38,726 bases of DNA from Bacteroidota bacterium (GCA_016194985.1 JACQAK010000082.1:1-38726), one strand, 5' to 3'. Numbered from the stretch's first letter, positions 17,774 through 26,819 are shown. Translations and numbers: made by a program. Notes: generated by a model from the sequence alone, not told the origin.

Positions 17774-18208
17774 ATGAATACAAAGTATTGGATAGTTGTA
17801 GTGTCAAAAGATCATTGTACCCGAGGTGTTTCCGGAGGATTTATTCAGGCCTGTCACGGTAAGCAGGCGCCATTAAAGCGAATGAAGCAAGGAGATTGGG
17901 TTATTATTTATTCTTCAAAAATGACAATGAATGGCACTGAAAAATGTCAGGCTTTTACCGCTATTGGCCAAGTAATGGATGAGGATGTCTATCAGTTCAG
18001 AATGACGGAAAATTTTGTGCCTTTCAGGAGAAATATAAAGTTTTATGATTGCCATGAAATTTCTATCTTGCCTTTGATTAATGAATTGGAATTTGTGATC
18101 AATAAACAATCATGGGGATATCCTTTTCGTTATGGGTTTCTGGAAATAAAAGAAAAAGATTTTGAATTGATTCGTTCTAAACTATTGGATTATGAAGTCG
18201 GAAGATAA
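17774..18208 (+). CDS. EVE domain protein (UPF0310-like)
   Basis: The 144 residues form one EVE domain, a PUA-like fold. Typical features are the opening KYWIVVVSKDHCTRGVSGGFIQACHGK, the GDWVIIYSSK segment, an AIGQV strand and the YPFRYGFLEIKEKDFELI end. EVE domains are linked to recognition of modified nucleic-acid bases, but the biological role of stand-alone family members is largely unclear. It starts 3 nt after the SRPBCC gene and its last 17 nt overlap the MarR start, so all three are probably co-translated. Confidence 0.85.
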   Translation: MNTKYWIVVVSKDHCTRGVSGGFIQACHGKQAPLKRMKQGDWVIIYSSKMTMNGTEKCQAFTAIGQVMDEDVYQFRMTENFVPFRRNIKFYDCHEISILPLINELEFVINKQSWGYPFRYGFLEIKEKDFELIRSKLLDYEVGR

Positions 18209-18650
18209 TACATTCGGGTTTGACAAAGCAGAAGACAGCTCCGGTTTTTTGTTATGGCAGGTAACCAATCTTTGGCAACGTGAAATAAAAAAAGCATTGG
18301 AGAAATTTGATCTGACGCATTCGCAGTTTGTACTATTAGCCAGTATCCATTGGCTGAGTCTTAAAAATCAGGAAGTTACCCAGGTAGTGTTGTCGTCACA
18401 TACTAAAATAGATCCAATGACCACTTCTACTGTTTTAAGGACCCTGCAAACCAAAGGACTTTTAAAACGACAAGAGCACTCCACGGATACAAGAGCCAAA
18501 TCGGTAGCATTAACGGATGAAGGCAAAAAAATAATTAAGCAAGCGGTAGTTGCGGTTGAAAAATTTGATGATGCTTTTTTTAGCTCTTTAGGGGCTAAAA
18601 CCAAGGATTTCAATAAAAAGCTGATGACATTGCTGAACTATTCAAAATAG
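18192..18650 (+). CDS. MarR-family transcriptional regulator
   Basis: The 152-residue protein is a MarR winged-helix dimeric repressor. It shows an N-terminal dimerisation helix (LLWQVTNLWQREIKKALEKF), the helix-turn-helix around residues 60-90 (VTQVVLSSHTKIDPMTTSTVLRTLQTKGLL), the wing with RQEHSTDTRAKSVALTDEGKK, and a C-terminal dimerisation helix. The start at 18192 overlaps the EVE gene by 17 nt in another frame, indicating translational coupling. It probably controls its own operon, possibly through the AT-rich palindromic promoter region upstream of 17352; this is inference. Confidence 0.88.
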   Translation: MKSEDNTFGFDKAEDSSGFLLWQVTNLWQREIKKALEKFDLTHSQFVLLASIHWLSLKNQEVTQVVLSSHTKIDPMTTSTVLRTLQTKGLLKRQEHSTDTRAKSVALTDEGKKIIKQAVVAVEKFDDAFFSSLGAKTKDFNKKLMTLLNYSK

Positions 18651-18661
18651 AGGAGGAGGCA

Positions 18662-19567
18662 TTAAAACAATTTCTGTTCTTCTGTATGCGGAGATATAAT
18701 TTTTGGTACTCTCACATGAAACCCTGTTTGTTTATTGAACTCAGTAATGAAATAAATGGCTATTTCGGGCATGAGTTCATGCGTTGGTGTATGTAGAAAA
18801 AAGTACACTTCTTCCAATCCCTGATCAATCCACTGTTTTAAACGACTGATCCATTCCTGCATCCTGATGTAATCGGTTGTATGAAGATCATTAGCTACAA
18901 AACGGATAAATGCGGTTTTGGTAGTTAAGCGTTGGTGTAATACATCCCTTCTTCCGGCAGTATCTGTTTGAAGAAGAGTAATATTATTTTTATAAAAATA
19001 ATTGCATAAGTGTTTCATTACCGTTTCATCCGTGAACCAGGAGCTATGCCTTAATTCAATAGCACATCGGCTTAAGGCTACTTCATCACAAAAATCCAAT
19101 AGGTCATTTAGTTTAGTACTATCATAATTAGGAGGAAGCTGCAGAAATGGCATTCCTAATTTTTGTTTAAAACACTGATTGGTTGCCATAAGCTCTCTCA
19201 TGTAGCTTGCATTTCCTTTGATTAAGGGCGTATGGCTGACTATTTGATTGACTTTGGGACAAAATTTAAAATCGCTGGCCGTCAGATCTACCCAATGCTC
19301 AATGGTATCTTTATCCAGGGATTTATAGTGGGAGATATTTAACTCAATACTGTTAAATTGCTGGCTGTAATACTTCGAAAAATCTTTTGATTTTGCTTTT
19401 CTGGGATAAATTTTTCCTATGAAACCCGGTTCCGACCAAATAGGACAGCCTACATATACAGCACATGTACGGGCTTTAATCCCTCCCAACACTTTTGCAG
19501 TACCGCTATGATCAGCAGGTAAACTAAAATTAATACGTTCTATATCTGATACACGCCCAAATTCCAT
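18662..19567 (-). CDS. DUF72 (YecE-like) family protein
   Basis: The 301 residues match DUF72: CAVYVGCPIWSEPGFIGKIYP near the start, FNSIELNISHY, the FKFCPKVNQIVSHTP strand, FLQLPPNY and CAIELRHSSWF. The family has a TIM-barrel fold and no firmly established biochemical role. Its start codon overlaps the stop of the Y-family polymerase gene by one base (19567), so the two are one transcription unit. A DNA-damage or nucleotide-related role would be a guess from context only. Confidence 0.85.
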   Translation of the reverse strand: MEFGRVSDIERINFSLPADHSGTAKVLGGIKARTCAVYVGCPIWSEPGFIGKIYPRKAKSKDFSKYYSQQFNSIELNISHYKSLDKDTIEHWVDLTASDFKFCPKVNQIVSHTPLIKGNASYMRELMATNQCFKQKLGMPFLQLPPNYDSTKLNDLLDFCDEVALSRCAIELRHSSWFTDETVMKHLCNYFYKNNITLLQTDTAGRRDVLHQRLTTKTAFIRFVANDLHTTDYIRMQEWISRLKQWIDQGLEEVYFFLHTPTHELMPEIAIYFITEFNKQTGFHVRVPKIISPHTEEQKLF

Positions 19568-20865
19568 TACACGATCAATTCTGTTTGTTCATCATTATAT
19601 AAATCTTTTACAGAGCCAAAACCGATAACGTCTTGTATGATTTCACCCTCTTTTAACTCAACCGCCCGCATCAGTTTTTGTTTACCAAATTTATCTTTTA
19701 AATTGTAAACCACCTTTCGCAAATGATCTTTTTTACTGTGATCTTCAAACAGATTATATTGCACCATGGTGTGATCCATAAACCTTGATACGGATAAAGA
19801 AATGCTGATAATGCCCCTGTGGATCACTACACCCCGGGTTTGTTTTTCAAATTCCTGAATACGGGAAATAACGGCTGTGTAAATATCGGCACCATCCTGT
19901 ATAGGCGAGCTTAGATTCAGGTGGTCATCCCAATACTCGCCATTGGCATAACGAAAATAAAAGGATAGTGTATTAGCAAAAATGCGCCGTTTTACCATCC
20001 TTCGCTCCAGCGTTAAACACAGTGCTACTAATAATTCATGGATGCTTTCATTGGATGCCCGCTGCTCTTTATTAAGATGTCGCATCGCTTGCATGGTTTT
20101 ATAGTCGTGTTCATTGTCCAGATCAGCTTCAATAAAATTGAGTCTGCAGTACCAGTGAAAACCAAGGATGCTTTTAAAAATTGCCCGTAAGTTCTCGGCA
20201 GATGTATGCCGCATTTGAAGTGGCGAGTGAACGCCTCCCAATTTTAAGCGTTCAGCCGTATTTTTAGCGATCCCGGCTAAGTCTGTCAGCTTTAATTTAC
20301 TGAAAATATCATCAATATTTTCGGGTGTAATAATGGTTAACCCATCCGGTTTATGTATATCGGAAGCTACTTTGGCCAAAAACGAATTGGGGGCAATACC
20401 TATGGAACATTTTAACCAATCACCTACTTTTTCAGTAATATCCTGTTTTATAGCTTTAGCCACCAGAACAGGATCTTTGTGGATTAACTCATAATTGGTG
20501 AGATCAACAACGGCTTCATCAATACTTTTTGGATATACATGTTCACTATAGGTACGTAGCACATCCATGATCTTTATATGATAGCTACGGTATCTGTCGG
20601 GATGTGTTTCCACAGGAACAAGATCTTTACAGAGTAACATCGCCTCGTTAAGTCTCATGCCCGTTTTGATGCCAAAACGTTTGGCTTCGATAGAAGGAGC
20701 GATCACACAGCCAAACTGCCCGGTGTAAACACAAACAGCGACCGGTCTTTCGCGTAGATAGTAATTGTCCTGTTGCTCACAACTGGCAAAAAAACTGTTC
20801 ATGTCTACAAATAATACACGTGCTTTACTACGGGGCAATAGCTTGTTTTTATCTTTTTCCACCAT
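19567..20865 (-). CDS. Y-family translesion DNA polymerase (DinB/UmuC-like)
   Basis: The 432-residue protein is a Y-family polymerase for lesion bypass. Palm-domain motifs are VDMNSFFASCE (metal ligand D21), the fingers segment VCVYTGQFGCVIAPSIEAKRFGI, and SIDEAVVD with D116 and E117 as the remaining carboxylates. A thumb helix-hairpin-helix-like region follows (LTDLAGIAKNTAERL) and a little-finger domain lies in the C-terminal third. The FGCV segment and length resemble the UmuC side of the family, but I do not separate UmuC from DinB by eye. It is the first gene of the operon with the DUF72 protein. A palindrome at 20901-20913 upstream may regulate it. Confidence 0.9.
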   Translation of the reverse strand: MVEKDKNKLLPRSKARVLFVDMNSFFASCEQQDNYYLRERPVAVCVYTGQFGCVIAPSIEAKRFGIKTGMRLNEAMLLCKDLVPVETHPDRYRSYHIKIMDVLRTYSEHVYPKSIDEAVVDLTNYELIHKDPVLVAKAIKQDITEKVGDWLKCSIGIAPNSFLAKVASDIHKPDGLTIITPENIDDIFSKLKLTDLAGIAKNTAERLKLGGVHSPLQMRHTSAENLRAIFKSILGFHWYCRLNFIEADLDNEHDYKTMQAMRHLNKEQRASNESIHELLVALCLTLERRMVKRRIFANTLSFYFRYANGEYWDDHLNLSSPIQDGADIYTAVISRIQEFEKQTRGVVIHRGIISISLSVSRFMDHTMVQYNLFEDHSKKDHLRKVVYNLKDKFGKQKLMRAVELKEGEIIQDVIGFGSVKDLYNDEQTELIV

Positions 20866-20900
20866 GCAACAATATTACTATGTTTTTGAACATTGTTTTG

Positions 20901-20913
20901 CTACAAAATGTAG
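20901..20913. promoter_or_regulatory. 13-bp palindrome upstream of the Y-family polymerase gene
   Basis: CTACA-AAA-TGTAG is a perfect inverted repeat centred 42 nt upstream of the polymerase start codon, in the only upstream space of that operon. The position fits a repressor operator such as a damage-response site. No sequence match to a known operator is claimed. Confidence 0.35.
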
Positions 20914-20958
20914 TAAATTGAAAATGGTTGATAAATCAGAAATGGAATACAATGGTTG

Positions 20959-22290
20959 CTACATCAATTCCTCAAAAGAGCGAATAATGCTTTGGCGTTG
21001 ATTTCTTAAATCCTCAAAAACAGATGGTTGTTGGGATTTTAAGCGAAGAGTTCTTAAAATACCCCAGGTTTTTTTTCGGAAGGGAGACAGCCATAAACAA
21101 AATAATCCGGTCACAACCGTTACAATCAGTACAAATAATCCCCACCATGCGTTTGGTGCAATGGCTTTTGCTACAAAAAACTGAAGCAGTCCAAAAAGAA
21201 GGAACATAAAAGCACCGATTCCCATTAAAAAAGAGGCTTTAAATTCAATCACTTTTACTTTTTTATTGGTAATGAATTCTGTTAGGGCATACGGAATATA
21301 GCTGCCTAATAAACCTCTGAGGTATAGCGGGAAGCTCACAACAAGCAACAGGAAGCGTAAATAGAATACACCATAATGTAATGATGATTCTTTGGCAGGA
21401 TTAATGAGCCAGTCGCGGAGGCGATATTTTTTCAGCGTGTTTTGGTAAGCGGTTGTTTTTTCAAGAAGTATTTTCAGTTTTTCGGGATGAGTGTCTTCTG
21501 TTTGGTTAACACTATTTACTACAGCTGTTGAGAACATAAAGTCATGTTCTACATTGTTTAACTGAAGCTGGTGTTGTTTAAAATAGGTGTGTTTATAGAT
21601 TTCTTCAATATGTTCAATAAGTAGTTCGTTGTGCGGGTGATTGATATGGATGATCAATTCTTTCATTTTCGGAGCCAGATCGGCTAAGAATTGATTCATG
21701 GTTTTTGCCGGCGCGTCTTTATAGGCGGCTGTGTAGTCCGACATTTTAATAGGCTCGCCCAGGTTAAAAAATAAATTACTTCTGAACTGAGAAGGTTTTG
21801 AATAATTTACGCCAACAGGTACTACGGTTAAGTTTTCTAATCCATAGGCATCCATGGCTCCAAATACCATTCGTGGCACACCTTTCTTTAAGGGTCGTAA
21901 ACGACGTTCCTGTATGCAAAGTCCTTCTGCAAAAATGATGATCTTTTGATTGCGTTTTAACAGGGTATTGACTCTATCGTAAGTTTCATCATTTTTTTTC
22001 AAACCTTCTTTTCCTCCGTCCTGAATTCTGAAAATTGGAATGATGCCAAAGCTTTCCAGAATAATCGACACGATTCCTTTTTTAAAGGCATCGCCGCGGG
22101 CCAGATACCTGACTCTGGGAGGAAAAACATTGGTGGTAAAGGCAATAGGATCCATAAATGCATTGGGGTGATTCATGGCAATAACCACAGGCCCTTTTAC
22201 TTTGATAGATTTTGCATTTTTAATCTTGATGCGTCTGAAAAAGACAGCAATTACAAAGCATAAATAATATTTGGTAATGTGCCAAAGCAT
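20959..22290 (-). CDS. PlsC-like 1-acyl-glycerol-phosphate acyltransferase family membrane protein
   Basis: The 443-residue protein begins with a hydrophobic segment and carries the acyltransferase motif NHPNAFMD (H41, D47). The spacing is five residues, rather than the four of the classic HX4D motif. The later FAEGLCIQERRLRPLKKG block matches the phosphate-binding motif III, and VVPVGVNY is motif IV. After about residue 300 there are hydrophobic segments (LRFLLLVVSFPLYLRGLLG and two around 355-400), so the enzyme is integral to the membrane and longer than minimal PlsC. It likely transfers acyl chains to a glycerophospholipid precursor or similar lipid. The exact acceptor cannot be told. Confidence 0.82.
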   Translation of the reverse strand: MLWHITKYYLCFVIAVFFRRIKIKNAKSIKVKGPVVIAMNHPNAFMDPIAFTTNVFPPRVRYLARGDAFKKGIVSIILESFGIIPIFRIQDGGKEGLKKNDETYDRVNTLLKRNQKIIIFAEGLCIQERRLRPLKKGVPRMVFGAMDAYGLENLTVVPVGVNYSKPSQFRSNLFFNLGEPIKMSDYTAAYKDAPAKTMNQFLADLAPKMKELIIHINHPHNELLIEHIEEIYKHTYFKQHQLQLNNVEHDFMFSTAVVNSVNQTEDTHPEKLKILLEKTTAYQNTLKKYRLRDWLINPAKESSLHYGVFYLRFLLLVVSFPLYLRGLLGSYIPYALTEFITNKKVKVIEFKASFLMGIGAFMFLLFGLLQFFVAKAIAPNAWWGLFVLIVTVVTGLFCLWLSPFRKKTWGILRTLRLKSQQPSVFEDLRNQRQSIIRSFEELM

Positions 22291-22324
22291 AGGGTTGCAA
22301 ACTTACTAAAAAAGAAGGCAAAAA

Positions 22325-22358
22325 AAAATCCCCTTTGATGTTAATAAAAGGGGATTTT
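22325..22358 (-). terminator. Terminator of the SPFH gene
   Basis: A perfect 12-bp stem (AAAATCCCCTTT with AAAGGGGATTTT) and a 10-nt loop end in a long T run when read on the minus strand, as expected for the end of the SPFH transcript. The plus-strand side is also T-rich. Confidence 0.8.
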
Positions 22359-22402
22359 TAATAAGTAGTGTTATTGAATTATATAGATTTATTTTATTAT
22401 CA

Positions 22403-22452
22403 GAGCGTTTCCGTCAGCCGACGGGCCTACCCACCAATTGACGGGATATGCC
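22403..22452 (-). repeat. GC-rich interspersed repeat, copy A
   Basis: This block of about 50 bp is much richer in G and C than its surroundings and contains the inverted pair CCGTCA (22411-22416) and TGACGG (22439-22444). On the minus strand its core aligns with the block at 27399-27445 (16 of 25 positions, including TCA..TGG.GGGT.GG). Both lie just downstream of minus-strand genes. It looks like a member of a small palindromic repeat family. Confidence 0.5.
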
Positions 22453-22516
22453 AAAAAAAATAATAAAAAATGAATGAAATAAACCTCATTATTTTTTACA
22501 TCAGGTTTATAACAAA

Positions 22517-23626
22517 TTAACCAATCGGTGGTGGTGGCGGAACAGCACTAAATAAAGATACTAAATCAGGTTGTGTTTCGGCAGCTAACCAGCCTGCCAT
22601 ACCTTGTTTCCAAACCAAACTTTGTCGGTTAAATTGACCAGATACGGCCATAGCTTGTAGTTGCTGAATGGTAAAAGGACCTGTTTGTGTTCCGTTTACG
22701 GCAACAAAGAACTGAATAACAGGAGGTGGTGGAGGTGTATTTTGCCCGGTACCACCATTAAATTGCTGGTTTTGAAAGGCATTTCCCATTTGATTCATCA
22801 TACCAAATCCCATTCCGGCGCCCATTCCGGCGCCCATTATTCCTCCGTTGGGATTTTTCGCGGCATCTTCCATCGCGTTAGCCGCCTGAAACTGTGTATA
22901 GGCTCCTAAATTGCCAATAATACCCATGCTGCTGCGTTTATCCAGGGCAGCTTCCACTTCGGGCGGTAAGGATATGTTTTCGATTAAAAATTTGGTTAGG
23001 TTTAAACCAATTTCTGCAAATTCAGGTTTAATTTTATCGGTAATGAGTTTTGATACTTCATCGGTATTGGAAGACAGATCTAATACCGGAATTTTACTTT
23101 CGGCCATGGCATCCATCCCTCGGGAAACAGCAATGTTACGTAGTTGTTCATTCACTTCATCTACCGTAAATTCAGAATCGGTACCGGCAATTTCTTTTAA
23201 AAATAAAGCGGCATCCGCTACTTTAAAAGCATAAGAACCAAAAGCACGCAGGCGCACTGGTCCAAACTCAGCATCACGCAGCATGATCGGGTTTTTAGTA
23301 CCCCATTTTTGATTGGTGAATTGTTTAGTGCTTACAAAGAATACATCTGCTTTAAAAGGGCTATTGAAGCCGAATTTCCAACCTTTTAAAGTGGATAAGA
23401 TCGGCATATTTTGAGTACTAAGTGTATACATGCCAGGTTGAAATACATCGGCAATTTTTCCTTCATTCATAAATACAGCTACCTGACTCTCGCGAACAGT
23501 AAGTTGTGCACCCATTTTAATTTCGTTTTGGAAACGAGGGAATTTATAAATAATCGTATCGTTGGAACTGTCTGTCCAATCAATGATATCAATAAACTCG
23601 CCTTTTAATTTATCCCATAATCCCAT
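22517..23626 (-). CDS. SPFH-domain protein with C-terminal GYF_2 (DUF4339) domain
   Basis: The 369-residue protein starts MGLWDKLKGEFIDIIDWTD. Residues to about 255 form an SPFH/band-7-like domain (VFQPGMYTLSTQNMPILSTLKGW, GSYAFKVADAALFLKEIAGT and a long helical stretch ending PPEVEAALDKRSSMGIIGN). A Gly/Met-rich linker follows (about 258-290). The end (about 303-365, FFVAVNGTQTGPFTIQQL and WKQGMAGWLAA) is a GYF_2/DUF4339 domain, a presumed peptide-binding module. No signal peptide or clear transmembrane helix is visible, so it is likely cytoplasmic or membrane-associated. A scaffold role is known for SPFH proteins; the partner here is unknown. It is a single gene with its own terminator. Confidence 0.85.
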   Translation of the reverse strand: MGLWDKLKGEFIDIIDWTDSSNDTIIYKFPRFQNEIKMGAQLTVRESQVAVFMNEGKIADVFQPGMYTLSTQNMPILSTLKGWKFGFNSPFKADVFFVSTKQFTNQKWGTKNPIMLRDAEFGPVRLRAFGSYAFKVADAALFLKEIAGTDSEFTVDEVNEQLRNIAVSRGMDAMAESKIPVLDLSSNTDEVSKLITDKIKPEFAEIGLNLTKFLIENISLPPEVEAALDKRSSMGIIGNLGAYTQFQAANAMEDAAKNPNGGIMGAGMGAGMGFGMMNQMGNAFQNQQFNGGTGQNTPPPPPVIQFFVAVNGTQTGPFTIQQLQAMAVSGQFNRQSLVWKQGMAGWLAAETQPDLVSLFSAVPPPPPIG

Positions 23627-23760
23627 AGTGTGATTTTTTTAATGTTTATACTAAAGTAATTAATTTTAAAATCACTTGTATTGAAATTTGTTTAAATAGT
23701 TGCTAAATTATTATAAGAAAAGAAATAAAACCGTATTATTGTTTAACAAAAAAAACAATT

Positions 23761-25204
23761 ATGAAAAAAATCATTTTAGTATTGATGAGTGTAATGGCAC
23801 TACGATCATTTTCTCAGAAACAAGATAAAAGCCCTGCTTTTGAAGAGCCGCAGGGGTGGTCAAAAGTTATTCAGTTAAAAAATGGTAATACAGCGGTTGT
23901 TGAAGTAACAAAAAAAGAAGGCATCAATGTAGCAATGTTTGATGCCACCAGAAAGAAAATATCTTCAGGCAAACTGACATTAACAATGGTAGAGGATAAA
24001 TTGGGTCAATCTACTATTGGCGGAATATTTGATATAGGTGGTGATTTGGTAATATTTGACCAAACCTTTGCAGATAAAACGCCTGTGCTTATTCGTATTA
24101 TTGTTGATGGAAAATCGGGCAAATTAAAAAGCGAAGATAAGGTGGCAGAGGTAAATGAAATGACAAGAGGCGATGCATATGCTATTTTTTTTGGAGATGT
24201 TGATATGCCGGTTGTTAATGTGAAAAAAGATCCAGATAGCGACTATTATGCATTAATACGTTATAATACAATGGCACCCGAAACAAAAGATAGAATAGAA
24301 ATTCTGCATTATGGACCGGATCATAAATTAATAAATAAAGCTAACTATACCTCGCCTGATAATAAATTTAAGTTTACCAAATATCTTAATGCTTATGTAT
24401 ACAAGGATGAATACGTATTAATATCAACCTATGCATTTAATACTAAAAAATCAGGAGGAGAAGAAGGAAAATTTTATGTTTCTAAATTGGCTAAAGGAAA
24501 AAATATTTTTCAGCAAAAAGAATTGTCATATAATACCTTTTATAAAGGAGTGAAATGCGATTTTACATATAATAAAGCAAAAAACCTTATTCATATGGCT
24601 TTAATTACAGATGTGGAATCGAAAAGTAATTTTTATAAATTCAATACCAGTTATCAAAATGTGAACCCTGCTACATTAGAAATTGGTAAGCCATATGAGC
24701 CTGATTTTACAAAAGTGAATGAGTATTATAAAAATACAATGAAGCGTAAAAAAGATTTTTCGGGGATAATTCAGGGTACATTTATTGATAATACAGGAAA
24801 TTATACTGTGTTTTATCAGGTAACAGCTTTAAAACTTGGAAATGGTACAGGTATAGCAGGTACTTTTTTTGGTGATGTAGCATTAGTAACAATGTCACCA
24901 GAAGGAAAAACGATTAATTCGGCAGTCTTTCCGGCCGATATCTATTCCAGTGGAAACCATCCTTTCTGATGGAGAAGAGGCAAGAACTGTAAAGGCTATT
25001 TCTTTAGCCACAGCAGTGAAGTATGTCTATAAGAATGGAACTATAAAAAAAGACTATCTTTTAAAAACTCCAACAGATAGAAAAGATAATGAGTTTTGTA
25101 ATTTTAATAGCTCAGATTACAACTCAACAACAAAAACATATGCAACATTAGTAACAGATCCTAAAACAAAAAAAACATCTGTTATCTGGCTTAAATTAGA
25201 TTAG
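23761..25204 (+). pseudogene. Exported protein of unknown function, reading frame broken near 24930-24950
   Basis: I do not recognise the family. The first frame (23761-24969) begins with a signal peptide (MKKIILVLMSVMALRSFSQ) and encodes about 380 residues of beta-rich soluble protein, with YALIRYNT and DEYVLISTYAFNTK strands suggesting a repetitive beta fold. It stops at 24969. The second frame, open through 24950, continues in similar composition (AISLATAVKYVYKNGTIKKDYLL) to 25204 and looks like the true C-terminus. No homopolymer explains the switch; the overlap holds CCGGCCGATATC, so a small indel or deletion at this spot is likely. A repaired protein would have about 480 residues, probably periplasmic or surface-exposed. 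The gene is followed at once by the flavoprotein gene. Confidence 0.6.
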
Positions 25205-25205
25205 A

Positions 25206-26426
25206 ATTAGTACTAAAAAAATAGTAATTGTTATAGGAGGCGGTGCTTCCGGATTTTTTTCAGCGATTAATGCTGCTATTAATTTCCCGGAGGCAAAAGT
25301 CATTATTTTGGAAAAATCAAATAAGGTTTTATCTAAGGTTAAGGTGTCGGGTGGGGGGCGTTGTAATGTTACCCATCATTGTTTCGAAAATGGAGAATTA
25401 ATAAAAAATTATCCTCGTGGCGAAAAAGAATTGCGTCAGGTGTTCTCACAATTCTCTGTTCAGGATACAATTGACTGGTTTGACAAACGAGGCGTGAAGC
25501 TAAAGGTAGAAGCCGATGGAAGAATGTTTCCGGAGAGTAATTCGAGTGAAACGATTATTAACTGTTTTTTAACCGAAACACAAAAATATAACATTGATGT
25601 CAATTTCAATGAAGAAGTATCGTTGATTGAAAAGATAGCAGGAGACAAGTTAGCAGTTAAAACGAATAAACAAACATATTCGGCAGATGCCGTTATTTGT
25701 AGCATTGGCGGACATCATCAGGAAAAGAATTATGCGTTTTTAAAACAATGCGGACATACCGTTGATAATCTCATTCCCAGTTTATTTACATTGAACTTGC
25801 CGCAAAGTCCGATAAAAGAGCTAATGGGACTGAGTGTGAAACAGGGCACCGTTAAAGTAACAGGAACCAAACATCAATACACAGGTCCTGTTTTAATCAC
25901 GCACTGGGGCTTAAGCGGGCCGGCTGTTTTGAAGCTTTCTGCATTTGCTGCATATGATTTTTTTAAATTGAATTATCAGGCAGGAATCTCTGTTAACTGG
26001 ACTGGAGCATTGAATGAAGAAGAGCTGAAGGAAGAATTAAGTGTGCAGTTAGGATCTAAAGCTTTGATCGTTAATACCCCGTTGTTTGAAATCCCTAAAC
26101 GTTTATGGGAATATCTGGTGCTAAGAGCAGATATTTCATCTTCTAAACCATGGACTGAGCTTGGCAAAAAGCAATTGAATAAACTGGCTCAGGTATTGTG
26201 TAACGATGTATATGAGATGCAGGGTAAAACCACTTTTAAAGAAGAGTTTGTGACGGCTGGTGGGATTAATTTGAAAGAAGTGAATTTTAAAACCATGGAA
26301 AGTAAAAAAGTGCCTCACTTGTTTTTTTGTGGTGAAGTTCTGAATATTGACGGTATTACCGGAGGATTTAATTTCCAGAATGCCTGGAGTACAGCTTGGA
26401 TAGCTGCTAAGAATTCTCTGATGTGA
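25206..26426 (+). CDS. HI0933/BaiN-family FAD-dependent oxidoreductase, non-standard start
   Basis: The frame encodes about 406 residues, the usual length of the HI0933 (BaiN-like) flavoprotein family. The N-terminal FAD-binding Rossmann segment VIVIGGGASGFFSAINAA lies upstream of the first TTG (25308), so starting at 25308 would delete it. The only candidate starts before the Rossmann strand are ATT at 25206 and ATA at 25221. I place the start at 25206, 1 nt after the preceding stop. The family motif SGGGRCNVTH follows, and the C-terminus has GEVLNIDGITGGFNFQNAWSTAWIA, the second FAD contact. The family binds FAD and is thought to reduce unsaturated substrates; the physiological substrate is unknown here. 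A point mutation of the original start or an ATT start are both possible. Confidence 0.82.
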   Translation: MSTKKIVIVIGGGASGFFSAINAAINFPEAKVIILEKSNKVLSKVKVSGGGRCNVTHHCFENGELIKNYPRGEKELRQVFSQFSVQDTIDWFDKRGVKLKVEADGRMFPESNSSETIINCFLTETQKYNIDVNFNEEVSLIEKIAGDKLAVKTNKQTYSADAVICSIGGHHQEKNYAFLKQCGHTVDNLIPSLFTLNLPQSPIKELMGLSVKQGTVKVTGTKHQYTGPVLITHWGLSGPAVLKLSAFAAYDFFKLNYQAGISVNWTGALNEEELKEELSVQLGSKALIVNTPLFEIPKRLWEYLVLRADISSSKPWTELGKKQLNKLAQVLCNDVYEMQGKTTFKEEFVTAGGINLKEVNFKTMESKKVPHLFFCGEVLNIDGITGGFNFQNAWSTAWIAAKNSLM

Positions 26427-26508
26427 TTTTTAATTTGCTTAGTGATGACCTTAAATACTCTGGTAGTGCTATGCGGAATATGGAGTTGTATGATTGATGA
26501 AAAACAAA

Positions 26509-26532
26509 AAAGCAAGCCAATTGGCTTGCTTT
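26509..26532. terminator. Bidirectional terminator between the flavoprotein and cold-shock genes
   Basis: A 24-bp perfect palindrome, AAAGCAAGCCAA followed by its complement, is flanked by A and T runs. It sits between converging genes and can fold on both strands, serving the flavoprotein transcript and the cold-shock transcript. Confidence 0.8.
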
Positions 26533-26553
26533 TATTTATGTATTAACTATGTA

Positions 26554-26742
26554 TTAAATACGAGTAACATTTATAGCATTAAGGCCTTTTTTACCTTCTT
26601 GTGTATCAAATGTAACTTCATCATTTTCCTGAATTTCGTGTATTAATCCTGTTGCGTGAACAAATAACTCTTGTCCGTTTTCGCCTTTAATAAATCCGAA
26701 GCCTTTGGCATCGTTAAAAAATTTTACTGTTCCTTTATTCAT
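26554..26742 (-). CDS. Cold-shock domain protein (CspA family), copy 1
   Basis: The 62-residue protein is a single OB-fold cold-shock domain that binds single-stranded RNA or DNA. RNP1 is KGFGFI (residues 13-18) and RNP2 is LFVH (residues 26-29). It differs from the neighbour at 26820-27008 mainly in residues 34-41. Both copies follow near-identical leaders, so they arose by tandem duplication. Such proteins act as RNA chaperones during cold or growth transitions. Confidence 0.95.
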   Translation of the reverse strand: MNKGTVKFFNDAKGFGFIKGENGQELFVHATGLIHEIQENDEVTFDTQEGKKGLNAINVTRI

Positions 26743-26812
26743 GTTGTTGTTTTTTTTGTTTTTGTGCTCACCAATATAGTAAGCGGTTTATTATTTATGT
26801 TATTATAAGTAG
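26743..26812 (-). promoter_or_regulatory. Conserved leader of cold-shock gene copy 1
   Basis: About 70 nt upstream of the start are nearly identical to the leader of copy 2. A weak hairpin (on the minus strand GCTTAC 26779-26784 with GTGAGC 26766-26771) is kept although one pair has changed to a T-G wobble. An A-rich tract with CAAAAA repeats follows before the ATG. Long structured leaders are known to control csp mRNAs in other bacteria, so a regulatory leader is plausible. Confidence 0.5.
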
Positions 26813-26819
26813 TCTGCTA

